Assembly: GCA_025153755.1 (NCBI GenBank) | Contig: JAOALD010000002.1 | Coordinates: forward strand, 248,001 to 312,000 | Direction of reading: 5' to 3' | Source of the DNA: SAR92 clade bacterium H921 | Lineage (GTDB): Bacteria > Pseudomonadota > Gammaproteobacteria > Pseudomonadales > Porticoccaceae | Length of the DNA: 64,000 bases | The notes under the pieces: model-generated | The model's input: only the letters and a program-made list of their open reading frames with translations | What the model was told of the DNA's origin: nothing | Database searches by the model: none | Translations under genes and position numbers: made by a program | Shown: positions 8,083-16,329 of the stretch, in pieces | How positions within the stretch are numbered: position 1 is the stretch's first letter | Layout: each line of letters opens with the position of its first letter

Positions 8083-8889
8083 TTACTTCGCTTTTAAAAA
8101 ACGCAGTAAATTATTCTCACAGTAGGACTGTGAGTCGAGCACCAGTCGCTCCTGAGAGAGCTGTAGCTGGTGCATAAAGAACATTACTACCATGCTGATT
8201 AACAGGGCGATAAAAGTAGAGTTAAAGGCAACGCCTAGGCTGCTGGTCACTCCGGCAATATTGCCAGCAATGGCTTCGTGGGCCTGACCCAAAGCAGCGC
8301 CAATACCCCGCACTGTACCTATAAAGCCTATCGATGGAATTGCCCAGGTAATGTAGCGCACCATAGATAACTCGGAATCGAGGCGATCATTTTCAGTATC
8401 ACAGACACTGCCGACCGCTTCGGTAGCAAATTGCACACTTTCGGTAACTTGAAATCTGGTAAGTGCAGTGTGTAGCGCCCTTGGCAGCAGATAGCTGCGC
8501 TGTTCTTCAGGGAGTGCTTGCAGTGGTCTGGTCAGCTGGGAGGCATCATCGGGAAGTACTCTGGAGCCTTCGGCTATGGACACTAGGGTATGGCTTAGCA
8601 TACGTTGTTCGCGGATAGTGGTGCGGCTTTTATAGCCCATAATTGCCAGCGACCAGAACATGAGGATAAAGCAGGCCTCCTGTTCAAGGTCTTTAATGAC
8701 TATAAAGAATGAGCGCGGTACCTGATATTCTTCCCCAGCGGCGACCATTTCTGCGTGCTGGCGAATAGTGCTCTCGGCATTGGGACGAACCACGGTAACA
8801 AAGATGGTGTGAACAATTATGATGGCCAGCAATAGGGCTATCAGCTGGAAAAACATCTCATTACTGGCGCGGTTGGTTGAAGTATTCAT
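8083..8889 (-). CDS. MotA/TolQ/ExbB-type proton channel protein
   Basis: 268 residues. TM segments at about 13-34 and 70-88 and a closely spaced pair at about 181-203 and 216-238. The latter two carry the family signature: AIPSIGFIGTVRGIGAAL (compare GLLGTVWGI in ExbB) and GVTSSLGVAFNSTFIALLISM, with Thr/Ser lining positions for proton passage. Members form pentamers around two copies of a single-TM partner (ExbD, TolR, MotB) and turn proton motive force into rotation. No exbD/tolR gene is present here; the two VWA proteins encoded just downstream have stems of that type and are the natural partners. A good RBS (AGGA, 8 bases before ATG) supports the start. Confidence 0.88.
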   Translation of the reverse strand: MNTSTNRASNEMFFQLIALLLAIIIVHTIFVTVVRPNAESTIRQHAEMVAAGEEYQVPRSFFIVIKDLEQEACFILMFWSLAIMGYKSRTTIREQRMLSHTLVSIAEGSRVLPDDASQLTRPLQALPEEQRSYLLPRALHTALTRFQVTESVQFATEAVGSVCDTENDRLDSELSMVRYITWAIPSIGFIGTVRGIGAALGQAHEAIAGNIAGVTSSLGVAFNSTFIALLISMVVMFFMHQLQLSQERLVLDSQSYCENNLLRFLKAK

Positions 8890-8914
8890 AGTCTGGTCCT
8901 GTTACTCAATGATT

Positions 8915-9127
8915 TTAAATATCTGCAGGTAGGGGCACGGCAAAGTCCTCAGATATTTCCTCGCTGGGTTTAAAGTCGCGGTCCTTGGTTTTGTCTTCAA
9001 TGCTATCTTGTTTTGGCTGCTCATTTTCGACTGCTGAGTCCTCATCGGTCGCAGGCTTCGGATCTATAGATTCCTGAGCTAAAAGCTGTGTGGATAAAAG
9101 CATTAGGATTATTATCAATACTCTCAT
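8915..9127 (-). CDS. small exported acidic protein
   Basis: 70 residues. A signal peptide of about 17 residues ends in LLAQ. The mature peptide of about 50 residues is rich in Asp, Glu, Lys and Pro and has no Cys, so it is probably unstructured in the periplasm. AGGAG lies 7 bases before the ATG, within the end of the PEGA-FGE gene, and the genes overlap by ATGA. It sits directly before the TolQ-like gene. No family recognised; it could be a linker or regulatory subunit of the complex. Confidence 0.6.
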   Translation of the reverse strand: MRVLIIILMLLSTQLLAQESIDPKPATDEDSAVENEQPKQDSIEDKTKDRDFKPSEEISEDFAVPLPADI

Positions 9128-11187
9128 GGTTTGGCTCCTGGGCTATCTACGTAACGGGCTATTCTAAAGCCTACATCCAGACGCCCATCGACACCAGCAT
9201 CGCGATAACTTAGCCGCAGCTCGGTACGAGAGCCCAGTGCCCAACTGGCCCCACGAATCACATATCGAGTGCCTGTTGTTGGTCCAGTTGGATCCTGTAT
9301 TGCATCACCGCGGCGAGGGCGTACGTCATAGTAATCATTTACCCACTCTGCGACGTTGCCACTCATATTATAAAGGCCCTTATTGTTGGGTTTAAAACTG
9401 CCCACAGGGGCAGAAACTGGTGATTTGTCATTGTAATTGGCGATGGTAAAGCTCAGCAATCGCGATGCGCTTTGGTCGGCGTAGTTATCGGTAATCTCCA
9501 CTGGCGGGTAGAGCCCATTAACCCAGGGAAAGGTCGTGCTTTTACTATTGGCATCGATTTTTGCTGCCCAGGCCCATTCGGCTTCTGTGGGCAGACGATA
9601 ACCATGTGAATCCCAGTTAAAGCCATTGATCATACCCGCCTCTAGCCGGTAAAACGGCGGTAGACCATCGCGCTTACTCAGCCAGTTGCAGAAGCCAGCT
9701 GCGTCCTCCCAGCTTACTTTGGCGACGGGCTGCAGGTCCATATCTAGTGACTTGCCTCTGATCGCAGAGCTGCTATGACTGGCCTTCCAGCGGCGAAATT
9801 CGGCATTGCTTATTTCTTTAGTAGCCAGATAAAAAGGCCTTTGCAAGCTTACGCTACGTTCTGCCTCATTGGCTCTGCGTCCAGGTTGGCGGCGCGGTGC
9901 ACCCATAGTAAAACTGTGGTCAGGGCGAAATAATTTAAGTGATGAGCCAACCGAGCTTTTGACCATTGGCGGACGAGAGGCCCAATAGGCCTGCTCTACG
10001 GTGAGTAAATTGACACTGAGCGCCTGCTCATGGCCTGGCCTTGGCGTAACGGTTAATATTTTTGTCTCGTAACCTTCTTTTTGAACGCTAATATTATGAG
10101 GTTTAGCGATTAGTGCCAGTATTCGGCTACCAGTTCCCTGATTGCGGTTGTCGACTAAAATTTGCGCATCGATTGGATTAATTGTTAGAGCGATTGTGCC
10201 AATATTCGGCTCTAGGCTAACTGCTAGGGTCGAGACTTTTTCTGGCTTTAACCTGACCGCTTGGATAGATTTTAAATAGCCTTCTAAAAATAACTCAATG
10301 CGATGCTTGCTAAAGGGGGCTAGGGCCACATCCAATGGTGTGGAGCCGATAAATTTATTATTGATGGTAACGCTGGCGCCGCTCGGCGAGCTACTGAGTT
10401 GCAGCGTACCGTCGGCGACAATTAATTTAATGGGTGATTGTTCGCTTCTGGTCCCGGCCTTAGTCCACACCCGCTGTTCATGAGTTTTATAGCCGACAAG
10501 TTCAATTTTAAGCTCGCTGCCGGTTTCCAGTACCTCGGTGGTGAGCGGAGTCTGCCCGACTAGGCGTTCATCGATATAGAGATTGGCACCGGCTGGCACA
10601 GTGGTAAATTGCATCTGCCCCCAGGCTGGCACGAGGGTAACATCGAGAGACTGGGTTTTACCCAGACCATCTATATTAATTTCTTGTCGCAATGGGAAAT
10701 AGCGATATTTGTTAAATTCGAGCTGATGCAGGCCTCGACTAATACCTTCAACAGTGCCCGGCACTGTGCCTGCTGGTTGGTTATCTATGCTAATTTTAAT
10801 GTCGTCTAACGTTGCAGTTACTGCCAGATTGCCCGGTAGTGGCTGGAGTTCTAGTTTTACGTCCTGGGTAGGGGCATCGCTGACGTTAATGGTTTCAAGT
10901 AATGGATAATAGCCTGGGGCGCTAGCTTTTATATCGTAGTCTCCAGCCAGAAGCAGGTAATTGTCGCCAATATTAAAAGATAGCCCGCTTATTTTAATGT
11001 CTGCCGCTGGCGGCGCTGTTTGAAAGATGACTGCACGGGCAATAAATAGGTAGGTCATGATAATAATCCCAATAGCTGTCAGAACTCCCAGGCTAATCAT
11101 ACCGGCAGATAGGGCAGTACCCCCTCTGGTATCGTTGCCGTCCATGGGGGTGAAGTCAGTTGCTAACAGTGGATTCTTATCAGACAT
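9124..11187 (-). CDS. membrane-anchored PEGA-repeat protein with Cys-less FGE-sulfatase (SUMF1-like) domain
   Basis: 687 residues. A TM helix at about 29-55 leaves a short cytoplasmic N-terminus and a large periplasmic part. Four or five beta-rich repeats of PEGA type follow, at about 62-116, 119-187, 190-257, 260-327 and 330-396; the clearest have GQTPL and GSTPL after an INNKFIG/IDERLVG strand and a GY in the last strand. Residues about 415-682 form a SUMF1/FGE-sulfatase domain: FTMGAP, YRLPTEAEWAWAA (530-542), NMSGNVAEWVNDYY (607-620), YVIRGASW (642-649) and DVGFRIAR. The catalytic Cys pair of true formylglycine-generating enzymes is absent after RGASW, so it is probably a binding or scaffold domain, as in many bacterial relatives. 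The gene heads the block coupled by ATGA to the small acidic protein and the TolQ-like gene. Confidence 0.85.
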   Translation of the reverse strand: MSDKNPLLATDFTPMDGNDTRGGTALSAGMISLGVLTAIGIIIMTYLFIARAVIFQTAPPAADIKISGLSFNIGDNYLLLAGDYDIKASAPGYYPLLETINVSDAPTQDVKLELQPLPGNLAVTATLDDIKISIDNQPAGTVPGTVEGISRGLHQLEFNKYRYFPLRQEINIDGLGKTQSLDVTLVPAWGQMQFTTVPAGANLYIDERLVGQTPLTTEVLETGSELKIELVGYKTHEQRVWTKAGTRSEQSPIKLIVADGTLQLSSSPSGASVTINNKFIGSTPLDVALAPFSKHRIELFLEGYLKSIQAVRLKPEKVSTLAVSLEPNIGTIALTINPIDAQILVDNRNQGTGSRILALIAKPHNISVQKEGYETKILTVTPRPGHEQALSVNLLTVEQAYWASRPPMVKSSVGSSLKLFRPDHSFTMGAPRRQPGRRANEAERSVSLQRPFYLATKEISNAEFRRWKASHSSSAIRGKSLDMDLQPVAKVSWEDAAGFCNWLSKRDGLPPFYRLEAGMINGFNWDSHGYRLPTEAEWAWAAKIDANSKSTTFPWVNGLYPPVEITDNYADQSASRLLSFTIANYNDKSPVSAPVGSFKPNNKGLYNMSGNVAEWVNDYYDVRPRRGDAIQDPTGPTTGTRYVIRGASWALGSRTELRLSYRDAGVDGRLDVGFRIARYVDSPGAKP

Positions 11188-11406
11188 AGTATTGTAGATA
11201 TGCTTTTATTATTGGTTATCAATCTAGTACCACCTCAATTTTAGTCTAAGCGGTGCAAAACTGTGGGTTAAATTTTTGAACTCTGTCTAGCATTGTTGGC
11301 TAGAGGCTTTTATGCATCGTTCAATTATTTCTAACAAATACAACATATTACTAGATGTACTCTGCGTCCACGGTTTCAGACCAGTCATACCATTGGGTGG
11401 CAAAGA
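11188..11406. other. 219-bp gap inside the long minus-strand operon
   Basis: This is the only gap above 60 bp between 1937 and 16111. No ORF with protein-like composition is seen and no clear terminator; it may contain an internal promoter for the PEGA-FGE to ppiC block, but I could not identify a convincing -35/-10 pair. Confidence 0.35.
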
Positions 11407-12840
11407 TTATATGGCCTGGCTACAACTCACCAATATGGGTTCTGGCCTCGTTTCTCCACTGATGATGAATTCGACTCTTACATCTCGAAAGCCAACGCGC
11501 TTACCGGCAGCAATATAGCGCCCGGGCTTCAGCAGTATCGAGGTCTGTTCAAAGACGCCTAATTTCTTCACTCGAAATACAGTGACATCGGTGACACCAT
11601 CTGATCGTAGTATCACATCAACTGGGGTTTGCGACTGGCGCAAAACTTTGTCTAGGTCAGCAATCTGTTGCCTCAGTACTGGCCCAGGATTGGCAATACC
11701 AGCTGCGTCTTTAAGTAAGTCTTGGGCTCTGTTATAGGTTGCATTTACGGCTAATTTAAGCGGATCTGAGAGCATTTCCCTAATTTGGCTATCTAATTTG
11801 GCGCGTACCTTGACGGTGATGGATCGAACCTTGGCTGTGGTTAGGGAGGGATCTGTGGAGAGTAGAGACTGATAGATATCTAAGGCTTGTTGCCACTGTT
11901 CAGATATTTCATGGTCGCCGGCTCGCTGAATCTGCCGGGTTACAGTTAACTGTGATTGACGAGTACTTACCTGAGATAGAGCCTGAATAACAGAGGGGTG
12001 ATTGGTATAGATGGCGCCAGCCCTATCAAAGGCTTCAGTGGCTGCGATAAAGTCATCATTGTCCAGGGCACGATAGCCGAGGCTCATGGCACTGCGAAAA
12101 CGCTTTTCAATAATGGCCTGTTTGGTTGAATCCAGTGCTGCCGCAACCAGGCGATGTTGACCATCTAGGCGCAATGCTCGTCGATAGGTGTCTGCAGCGG
12201 CATTGAGCTTGTTGTTGGCCAAGAGCTCGTCGGCCGCCTGTAGTAGCTTCACGACCTCGGGCAGAGTATTGGCGCGTAATTCGAGTTGCTGGGACTGGTT
12301 ATTTTCGGGTGCTATTGCCATGGCGAGGCTGGCGGCGGCGCTGGCAACTGGAATATCTGTTGAAGTGGCATTTTCAATGGCGGTTAGACCATCTGCAAGT
12401 GCCTTGGTTAGTGTGGTCTGACCAAGCTTTTCAATACTATTTAATTGGCTTAGTGATTGTTGAAAACTTGTCAGTGACTCAAGGTATTCGCCATAACCGT
12501 ACTGCTCGTCTCCCTGAGCAATTAATGCTTTGGCCTGACGAAATTCGAATTCTGCCCAGCGTTCAACAGTCTGGTTTTCTAGACGGTCTGTTACGGCAAT
12601 AATCTGTGCCAACGTAGTCTGAGAATCCTGCCGGTACTTAGTTTTTTCTGCTGCCGTTGAAGGGCTGACAATCGGTTTGGACACGGCTGTGATTGAGGCA
12701 CTGGGATCGGCTATCCAGGGTTCAGTGACCATTGCTGGCAACAGCAAGATAACAGCGGCAGCCAGGGCTAATAACAGGATGATAATAAGCTTTTGCTTAC
12801 CCCGTTGTTCTGATTGAGATGTGGGTGACTGATTATCCAT
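11407..12840 (-). CDS. membrane-anchored helical-repeat (TPR-like) protein
   Basis: 477 residues. A short Gln/Ser-rich cytoplasmic N-terminus, one TM at about 17-38 (LIIILLLALAAAVILLLP), then a long, almost fully helical periplasmic region rich in Ala, Gln and Leu. TPR-like pairs are visible, for example AADTYRRALRLDGQHRLVAAALDS (about 215-240), ALDNDDFIAATEAFDRAGAIYTNHPSVIQAL (about 256-287) and WQQALDIYQSLLSTDPSLTTA. The last 80 residues are beta-rich (VDVILRSDGVTDVTVFRVKKLG...LLKPGRYIAAGKRVGFRDVRVEF), ending like the small domains seen after TPRs in envelope assembly proteins. It lies 11 bp after the preceding exported protein gene. Probably a scaffold of the complex; family not recognised. 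Confidence 0.68.
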   Translation of the reverse strand: MDNQSPTSQSEQRGKQKLIIILLLALAAAVILLLPAMVTEPWIADPSASITAVSKPIVSPSTAAEKTKYRQDSQTTLAQIIAVTDRLENQTVERWAEFEFRQAKALIAQGDEQYGYGEYLESLTSFQQSLSQLNSIEKLGQTTLTKALADGLTAIENATSTDIPVASAAASLAMAIAPENNQSQQLELRANTLPEVVKLLQAADELLANNKLNAAADTYRRALRLDGQHRLVAAALDSTKQAIIEKRFRSAMSLGYRALDNDDFIAATEAFDRAGAIYTNHPSVIQALSQVSTRQSQLTVTRQIQRAGDHEISEQWQQALDIYQSLLSTDPSLTTAKVRSITVKVRAKLDSQIREMLSDPLKLAVNATYNRAQDLLKDAAGIANPGPVLRQQIADLDKVLRQSQTPVDVILRSDGVTDVTVFRVKKLGVFEQTSILLKPGRYIAAGKRVGFRDVRVEFIISGETRPEPILVSCSQAI

Positions 12841-12851
12841 AATGGTCGAAT

Positions 12852-14063
12852 TTATAGAGTGCCACGCTCCTGTTTATATATTTTCTGGAGTAGGGATTGC
12901 CACTGCTCATATTGTACCTCGACTGTGCCTGTGAGAGTTACTGTGCGGTCTTCAAGCTCTATGACCTGAGGGGCGATCTCGGCTTCTAAAGACGACCCCA
13001 TCTCTGCTACCGACTCGTTGTAAACGGCTGATTGCTGTTTCTTTTCGAGGCCAGATTTTACAATATAGCCACCGACCGCGGCGGTGGCGGTGCTGGCATC
13101 GCTAGCCATGCGAGTGTCAGCCTGAGAGCGACCATAGATGCCAGCTAAGATAGATCCTAGACCGGCAATAATTCGGCGATTGCCTTGGCTATTGAGTTGA
13201 CGTGCCTTTACCACTGAGTCGTGAGAGGCACGTCTAAAGTCCTGGTAGGCAAGATGCATCTGTTGCGAAAATCCATCGTAGTAATCTTGCATGGTATCTA
13301 TGTACAGGTAGTCGCGCTCGCGAATCTTGCGCACTCGCCGTAGAAGGCTGTCATTGTCTGCAGGCAGGCGCACAATAGCTAATGTGCCGTCGCGCTTTTC
13401 GGTGACGTACTCATCAAAGGCCTCGGGCGAGAAGCTTTTGGCAAAGCGCAGTTCAGATATAGTGCGCAGTTCTATAGCCTGGTTTTCGTTCAGCTTTTCA
13501 CGGTAGGCCAGGACATCATTAGCAATGCGCACAAATAAGTTCTCGAAAGGATCGCCCATGCTCTTTAAGCGGCGATCATAGGCGTATTTGCCAGTGGTAT
13601 GGCGGTACTTTTTACTGAACCATTTTTTACCACTTGTATCCGCAACCGTGATTTGCAAATTCATGGTTTCGCCATCGGACTGCAATATGATGCCGGTGAT
13701 GTAAACGTCCATAACAACATCTGTGCTTGGAATTACTCGAATGGCGCCCCAGGCGCCGCTCTTTTCCATTACTTTGGCTAATTGGTTAGAAAAGTAAATT
13801 GCCTCGGCGAAACGTACCTCGGGGAAAACAGTATCATCCTCATCGGTTAGGTATAAGCCGTCATTAAACGTAGCAATACCCACATCAACAAGAGCCGCCT
13901 CTGCCATCGGTGCAGATGGTGTATTTAAGGCTATAGCGGTCGAGGATGTTATCTTGTCTACGGCTGCCAGGGCTGGGGGCGATCCAAGTATGGTAGAGGC
14001 AAATAGCAGCGCAGCTAAAAAGGCCGCTGTACCCGAAGTTCGAATGCTCTGTGTCTTTTCCAT
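12852..14063 (-). CDS. exported protein of unknown family (operon component)
   Basis: 403 residues. A signal peptide at about 12-34 ends ALA. The first 120 mature residues (VDVGIATFNDGLYLTDEDDTVFPEVRFAEAIYFSNQLAKVMEKSGAWGAIRVIP...DVYITGIILQSDG) follow the strand-helix pattern of periplasmic lipoprotein-like domains that start with 'v.vl.f...' (CsgG/LptE-like in general shape only). The middle (about 230-285) is charged and helical, and a short Gly/Ala-rich segment (IIAGLGSILAGIYG) could insert in a membrane. It is 22 bp after the Ser/Gly-rich lipoprotein gene and 11 bp before the TM-helical repeat gene. I cannot assign a function. Confidence 0.65.
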   Translation of the reverse strand: MEKTQSIRTSGTAAFLAALLFASTILGSPPALAAVDKITSSTAIALNTPSAPMAEAALVDVGIATFNDGLYLTDEDDTVFPEVRFAEAIYFSNQLAKVMEKSGAWGAIRVIPSTDVVMDVYITGIILQSDGETMNLQITVADTSGKKWFSKKYRHTTGKYAYDRRLKSMGDPFENLFVRIANDVLAYREKLNENQAIELRTISELRFAKSFSPEAFDEYVTEKRDGTLAIVRLPADNDSLLRRVRKIRERDYLYIDTMQDYYDGFSQQMHLAYQDFRRASHDSVVKARQLNSQGNRRIIAGLGSILAGIYGRSQADTRMASDASTATAAVGGYIVKSGLEKKQQSAVYNESVAEMGSSLEAEIAPQVIELEDRTVTLTGTVEVQYEQWQSLLQKIYKQERGTL

Positions 14064-14085
14064 AATAGCTATTTTCTGGCCTGTG

Positions 14086-14850
14086 TTATTGATCTTTTAT
14101 TCGTCGATACTCATCCCAGAGTCGCTCCCTGAGGGCAGGATCTGTTTCCTTCATTGCTGCATCGCGTATTTGACGCAGAACAATATCGTCGCCCTGACCA
14201 TCCCCGATATCGTCTGGAACAGGTATCACCGCAGCATCTGCCTGTTGTTGTGCGCCGCCTCTGGAACCCGTGGTTTCTGATGCAGATGCGTTGGCGGCAC
14301 CTTCAGAGCCATCCTGTCCCTCAGGCCCATTTTGCGCGGCCTGTTCGATGGCTTCATTGCCCTGTTCTGGGGTGCCGCTATCGGCCTCCTCAAACAAAGG
14401 TTCATCACTGTTATCAGTAACTCTAGTTGACCCTCTTGGGCTGAGTATATCGATTTCATCAGAACCAGAGGATGAGCCACTTGACATGCTGTCATCAAAA
14501 CCCTCTAAAGAGGCATCCAGTTCGGCATCAAGACCCTCTACACTCTCTCCCTGCTGACCCTCACCCCCTGAGTCGCCACCACCGCTTTGCTGCTGATCTC
14601 CGTTGCTATCGCTGCTCGACGAGGCGCCGCCAGCAGGATCTGATGGAGCGCCTGGGGATGAAGGGGCCCCGCCCGTTGGGGGAGCAGGCATACCGCCACC
14701 TGACGAGCCAGATGAACCAGAGGGTACGGACTGTCCAGATGAACTCATTGGAGAGGGCATTTGGCAGGCTCCGAGCAATGATGCCAGCACAAGCACGGTG
14801 GCAAGCCTACCTAGTAAAGATTGCTCTGCAGTTGTATTTAGTGGCTCCAT
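14086..14850 (-). CDS. low-complexity Ser/Gly/Pro-rich lipoprotein
   Basis: 254 residues from the ATG at 14850; a longer start at 14883 would overlap the previous gene by 26 bp and lacks an RBS, whereas AAGGG precedes the chosen one. The lipobox LASLLGAC is at about residues 20-29. The mature protein is a long disordered tether: Ser/Gly/Pro runs, then Asp/Glu/Gln-rich stretches (about 75-215), and only the last 45 residues look folded (DDIVLRQIRDAAMKETDPALRERLWDEYRRIKDQ, helical). This fits a flexible lipoprotein carrying a C-terminal helical peptide across the periplasm. Repetitive composition makes family assignment unsafe. Confidence 0.62.
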   Translation of the reverse strand: MEPLNTTAEQSLLGRLATVLVLASLLGACQMPSPMSSSGQSVPSGSSGSSGGGMPAPPTGGAPSSPGAPSDPAGGASSSSDSNGDQQQSGGGDSGGEGQQGESVEGLDAELDASLEGFDDSMSSGSSSGSDEIDILSPRGSTRVTDNSDEPLFEEADSGTPEQGNEAIEQAAQNGPEGQDGSEGAANASASETTGSRGGAQQQADAAVIPVPDDIGDGQGDDIVLRQIRDAAMKETDPALRERLWDEYRRIKDQ

Positions 14851-14857
14851 AGCTGTT

Positions 14858-16111
14858 TTAACCCTTTGGTGTTGGTTGATCATACATCATGCTGAGAGAT
14901 GCCTCTGCGGCAAGCCCGTCGACTAACTTGGGCCGAAAACGTTTGTCGCGCAACTCTCTGCGCACATCGCGTAGCATTTTGTCAGTGAGCGCTTGAGGTG
15001 CGTTGGCAACCTCTATTTCGACCGGCACACCATAGGGCGATATAAGCATGGATAGTTCAAGTTGCGACTCTTTAGGGTCGCTCTTGTGCTGAACCTCTTT
15101 GTCCATATTAAAACTGATCATCCTGGGAGTGCTAAATAGTTCTGCTCGCGCCTGTTCTGGATTGCCTGCTGTTTCCAACACGTCAGATGCTAGTTGATAG
15201 GTCTCGGCTGCAGAGTGTCTTTGCCCAAAAATTAGATACCAGTCTCCCAGTTCGGCTATAGCTAATGCGTGATCGACTTCAGTACTGTCCGATTGCTCGA
15301 TCAAGGACTCAATAACTTTTTCTAATGCCTGTTTGCCACGTTGAAAGTGCAGATGAGAGGTGGTGGCATCGCGGCGACTTCCTGTCGAACCAGCCATAGA
15401 TATAGTCAGGCCAGATTCTGTAGGCTCTCCGTGCTGTTTAATATGGTTGGCAATAAAAAACTGTAAATAGCCTAGGCGACGATAACGATCCGGTGTCTGC
15501 GGATCATCCAACGGCATGCCTGTCGCGATAACGTCATAAATGCGAGCGGCAATACGTTCAGATATAACCAAATTGGAGTAACCTCCTTTCGGCGTTCGCT
15601 CTTTGTAACTGTCCATATACCAGTCTAGCAGCTGATCAAGGACAGGTAACATGCGCAAATCGTTTTCACCATATTCCTTGGCGTTGATGGCATAGAGATT
15701 ATCCAGCGCTTTTTGGGACTCCTCCCAATTACCTAGATCACTCTCTGTGTCGGCAATAGATACCAGATAGGGTGCTTGAGTAAGGCTATTGAGACCATAG
15801 TTCACCCGCTCAATTTGCATACCCTGCTGAAAGGCTCTTCGCGCATTTTGGTACTCTCGTTTTGTATGAAGTGATTTGCCAAGGCCTAGATACAGGTCCG
15901 CTAATTCAGTTGAGTAGGCGCTGTGCCCGGCTTCAATATCTTCTATAGCGTCCATATAGTCGGCTACTGGGTCTGAGATGAGTTCCTGTTCTGCGGCAGT
16001 TTGCGAGTAAGAAATCGGATTTACGGTTACTGCTACAAATAGTACCGAAGTTTTAATTATCCTATGTATTGAGGTTAATTCCTTTTTTAGTTGTTTGTTA
16101 TTGGCACGCAT
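14858..16111 (-). CDS. exported TPR protein with TonB-like C-terminal domain
   Basis: 417 residues, first gene of the long operon, with AGGAG 6 bases before the ATG. An N-terminal signal sequence (about 14-36) is followed by TPR-type helical pairs, for example ADLYLGLGKSLHTKREYQNARRAFQQGMQI (about 66-95), and ALAIAELGDWYLIFGQRHSAAETYQLASDVL (about 283-313). The last 90 residues (MISFNMD..., LELSMLISPYGVPVEIEVANAPQALTDKMLRDVRRELRDKRFRPKLVDG) have the strand-helix-strand pattern of the TonB C-terminal domain, including the 'G.v..v.v..s' strand and the FRP.L.DG end. TonB domains contact outer-membrane partners, so this may be the link from the TolQ-type engine to the outer membrane, or a stand-alone periplasmic TonB-like module. 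Confidence 0.72.
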   Translation of the reverse strand: MRANNKQLKKELTSIHRIIKTSVLFVAVTVNPISYSQTAAEQELISDPVADYMDAIEDIEAGHSAYSTELADLYLGLGKSLHTKREYQNARRAFQQGMQIERVNYGLNSLTQAPYLVSIADTESDLGNWEESQKALDNLYAINAKEYGENDLRMLPVLDQLLDWYMDSYKERTPKGGYSNLVISERIAARIYDVIATGMPLDDPQTPDRYRRLGYLQFFIANHIKQHGEPTESGLTISMAGSTGSRRDATTSHLHFQRGKQALEKVIESLIEQSDSTEVDHALAIAELGDWYLIFGQRHSAAETYQLASDVLETAGNPEQARAELFSTPRMISFNMDKEVQHKSDPKESQLELSMLISPYGVPVEIEVANAPQALTDKMLRDVRRELRDKRFRPKLVDGLAAEASLSMMYDQPTPKG

Positions 16112-16223
16112 AAACGGCTCCTAGTTGAACTCTAAAAAATAGAGTAGTCAGTGTGTAGCCGGTTCCGTGGCGAGTCATTTGAAACGCAATTTCTCAAGGT
16201 TTTAATCGAATGCTAACATTTTG

Positions 16224-16238
16224 ACTGCAAAATGCAGT
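16224..16238. promoter_or_regulatory. 15-bp inverted repeat in the divergent promoter region
   Basis: ACTGCA-AAA-TGCAGT is a perfect inverted repeat with 6-bp arms, midway between the divergent starts at 16111 (minus) and 16330 (plus). On the plus strand it overlaps a TTGACT hexamer, and on the minus strand a TTGCAG hexamer that lies 17 bp before GATTAA. It is thus well placed as an operator controlling the motor operon, the CoA-transferase gene, or both. No partner regulator gene adjoins it. Confidence 0.3.
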
Positions 16239-16329
16239 GTTTTACTCCGAATTATTCTAATCCTTATCCTAGTTTACACATTCGAGTGCTAAAATCTCGG
16301 TCTTTCTATAGCAAGAAGTCGGGATAAAA

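Noticed and set aside
8083-8889. TolQ-like gene as part of a Zorya defence system
   Set aside because: Zorya needs a MotB-type ZorB with an OmpA-like domain plus ZorC/ZorD cytoplasmic effectors (helicase/nuclease). None is present; the partners are envelope proteins.
9124-11187. FGE domain as a sulfatase-maturing enzyme
   Set aside because: The catalytic cysteines are missing and no sulfatase gene is nearby.
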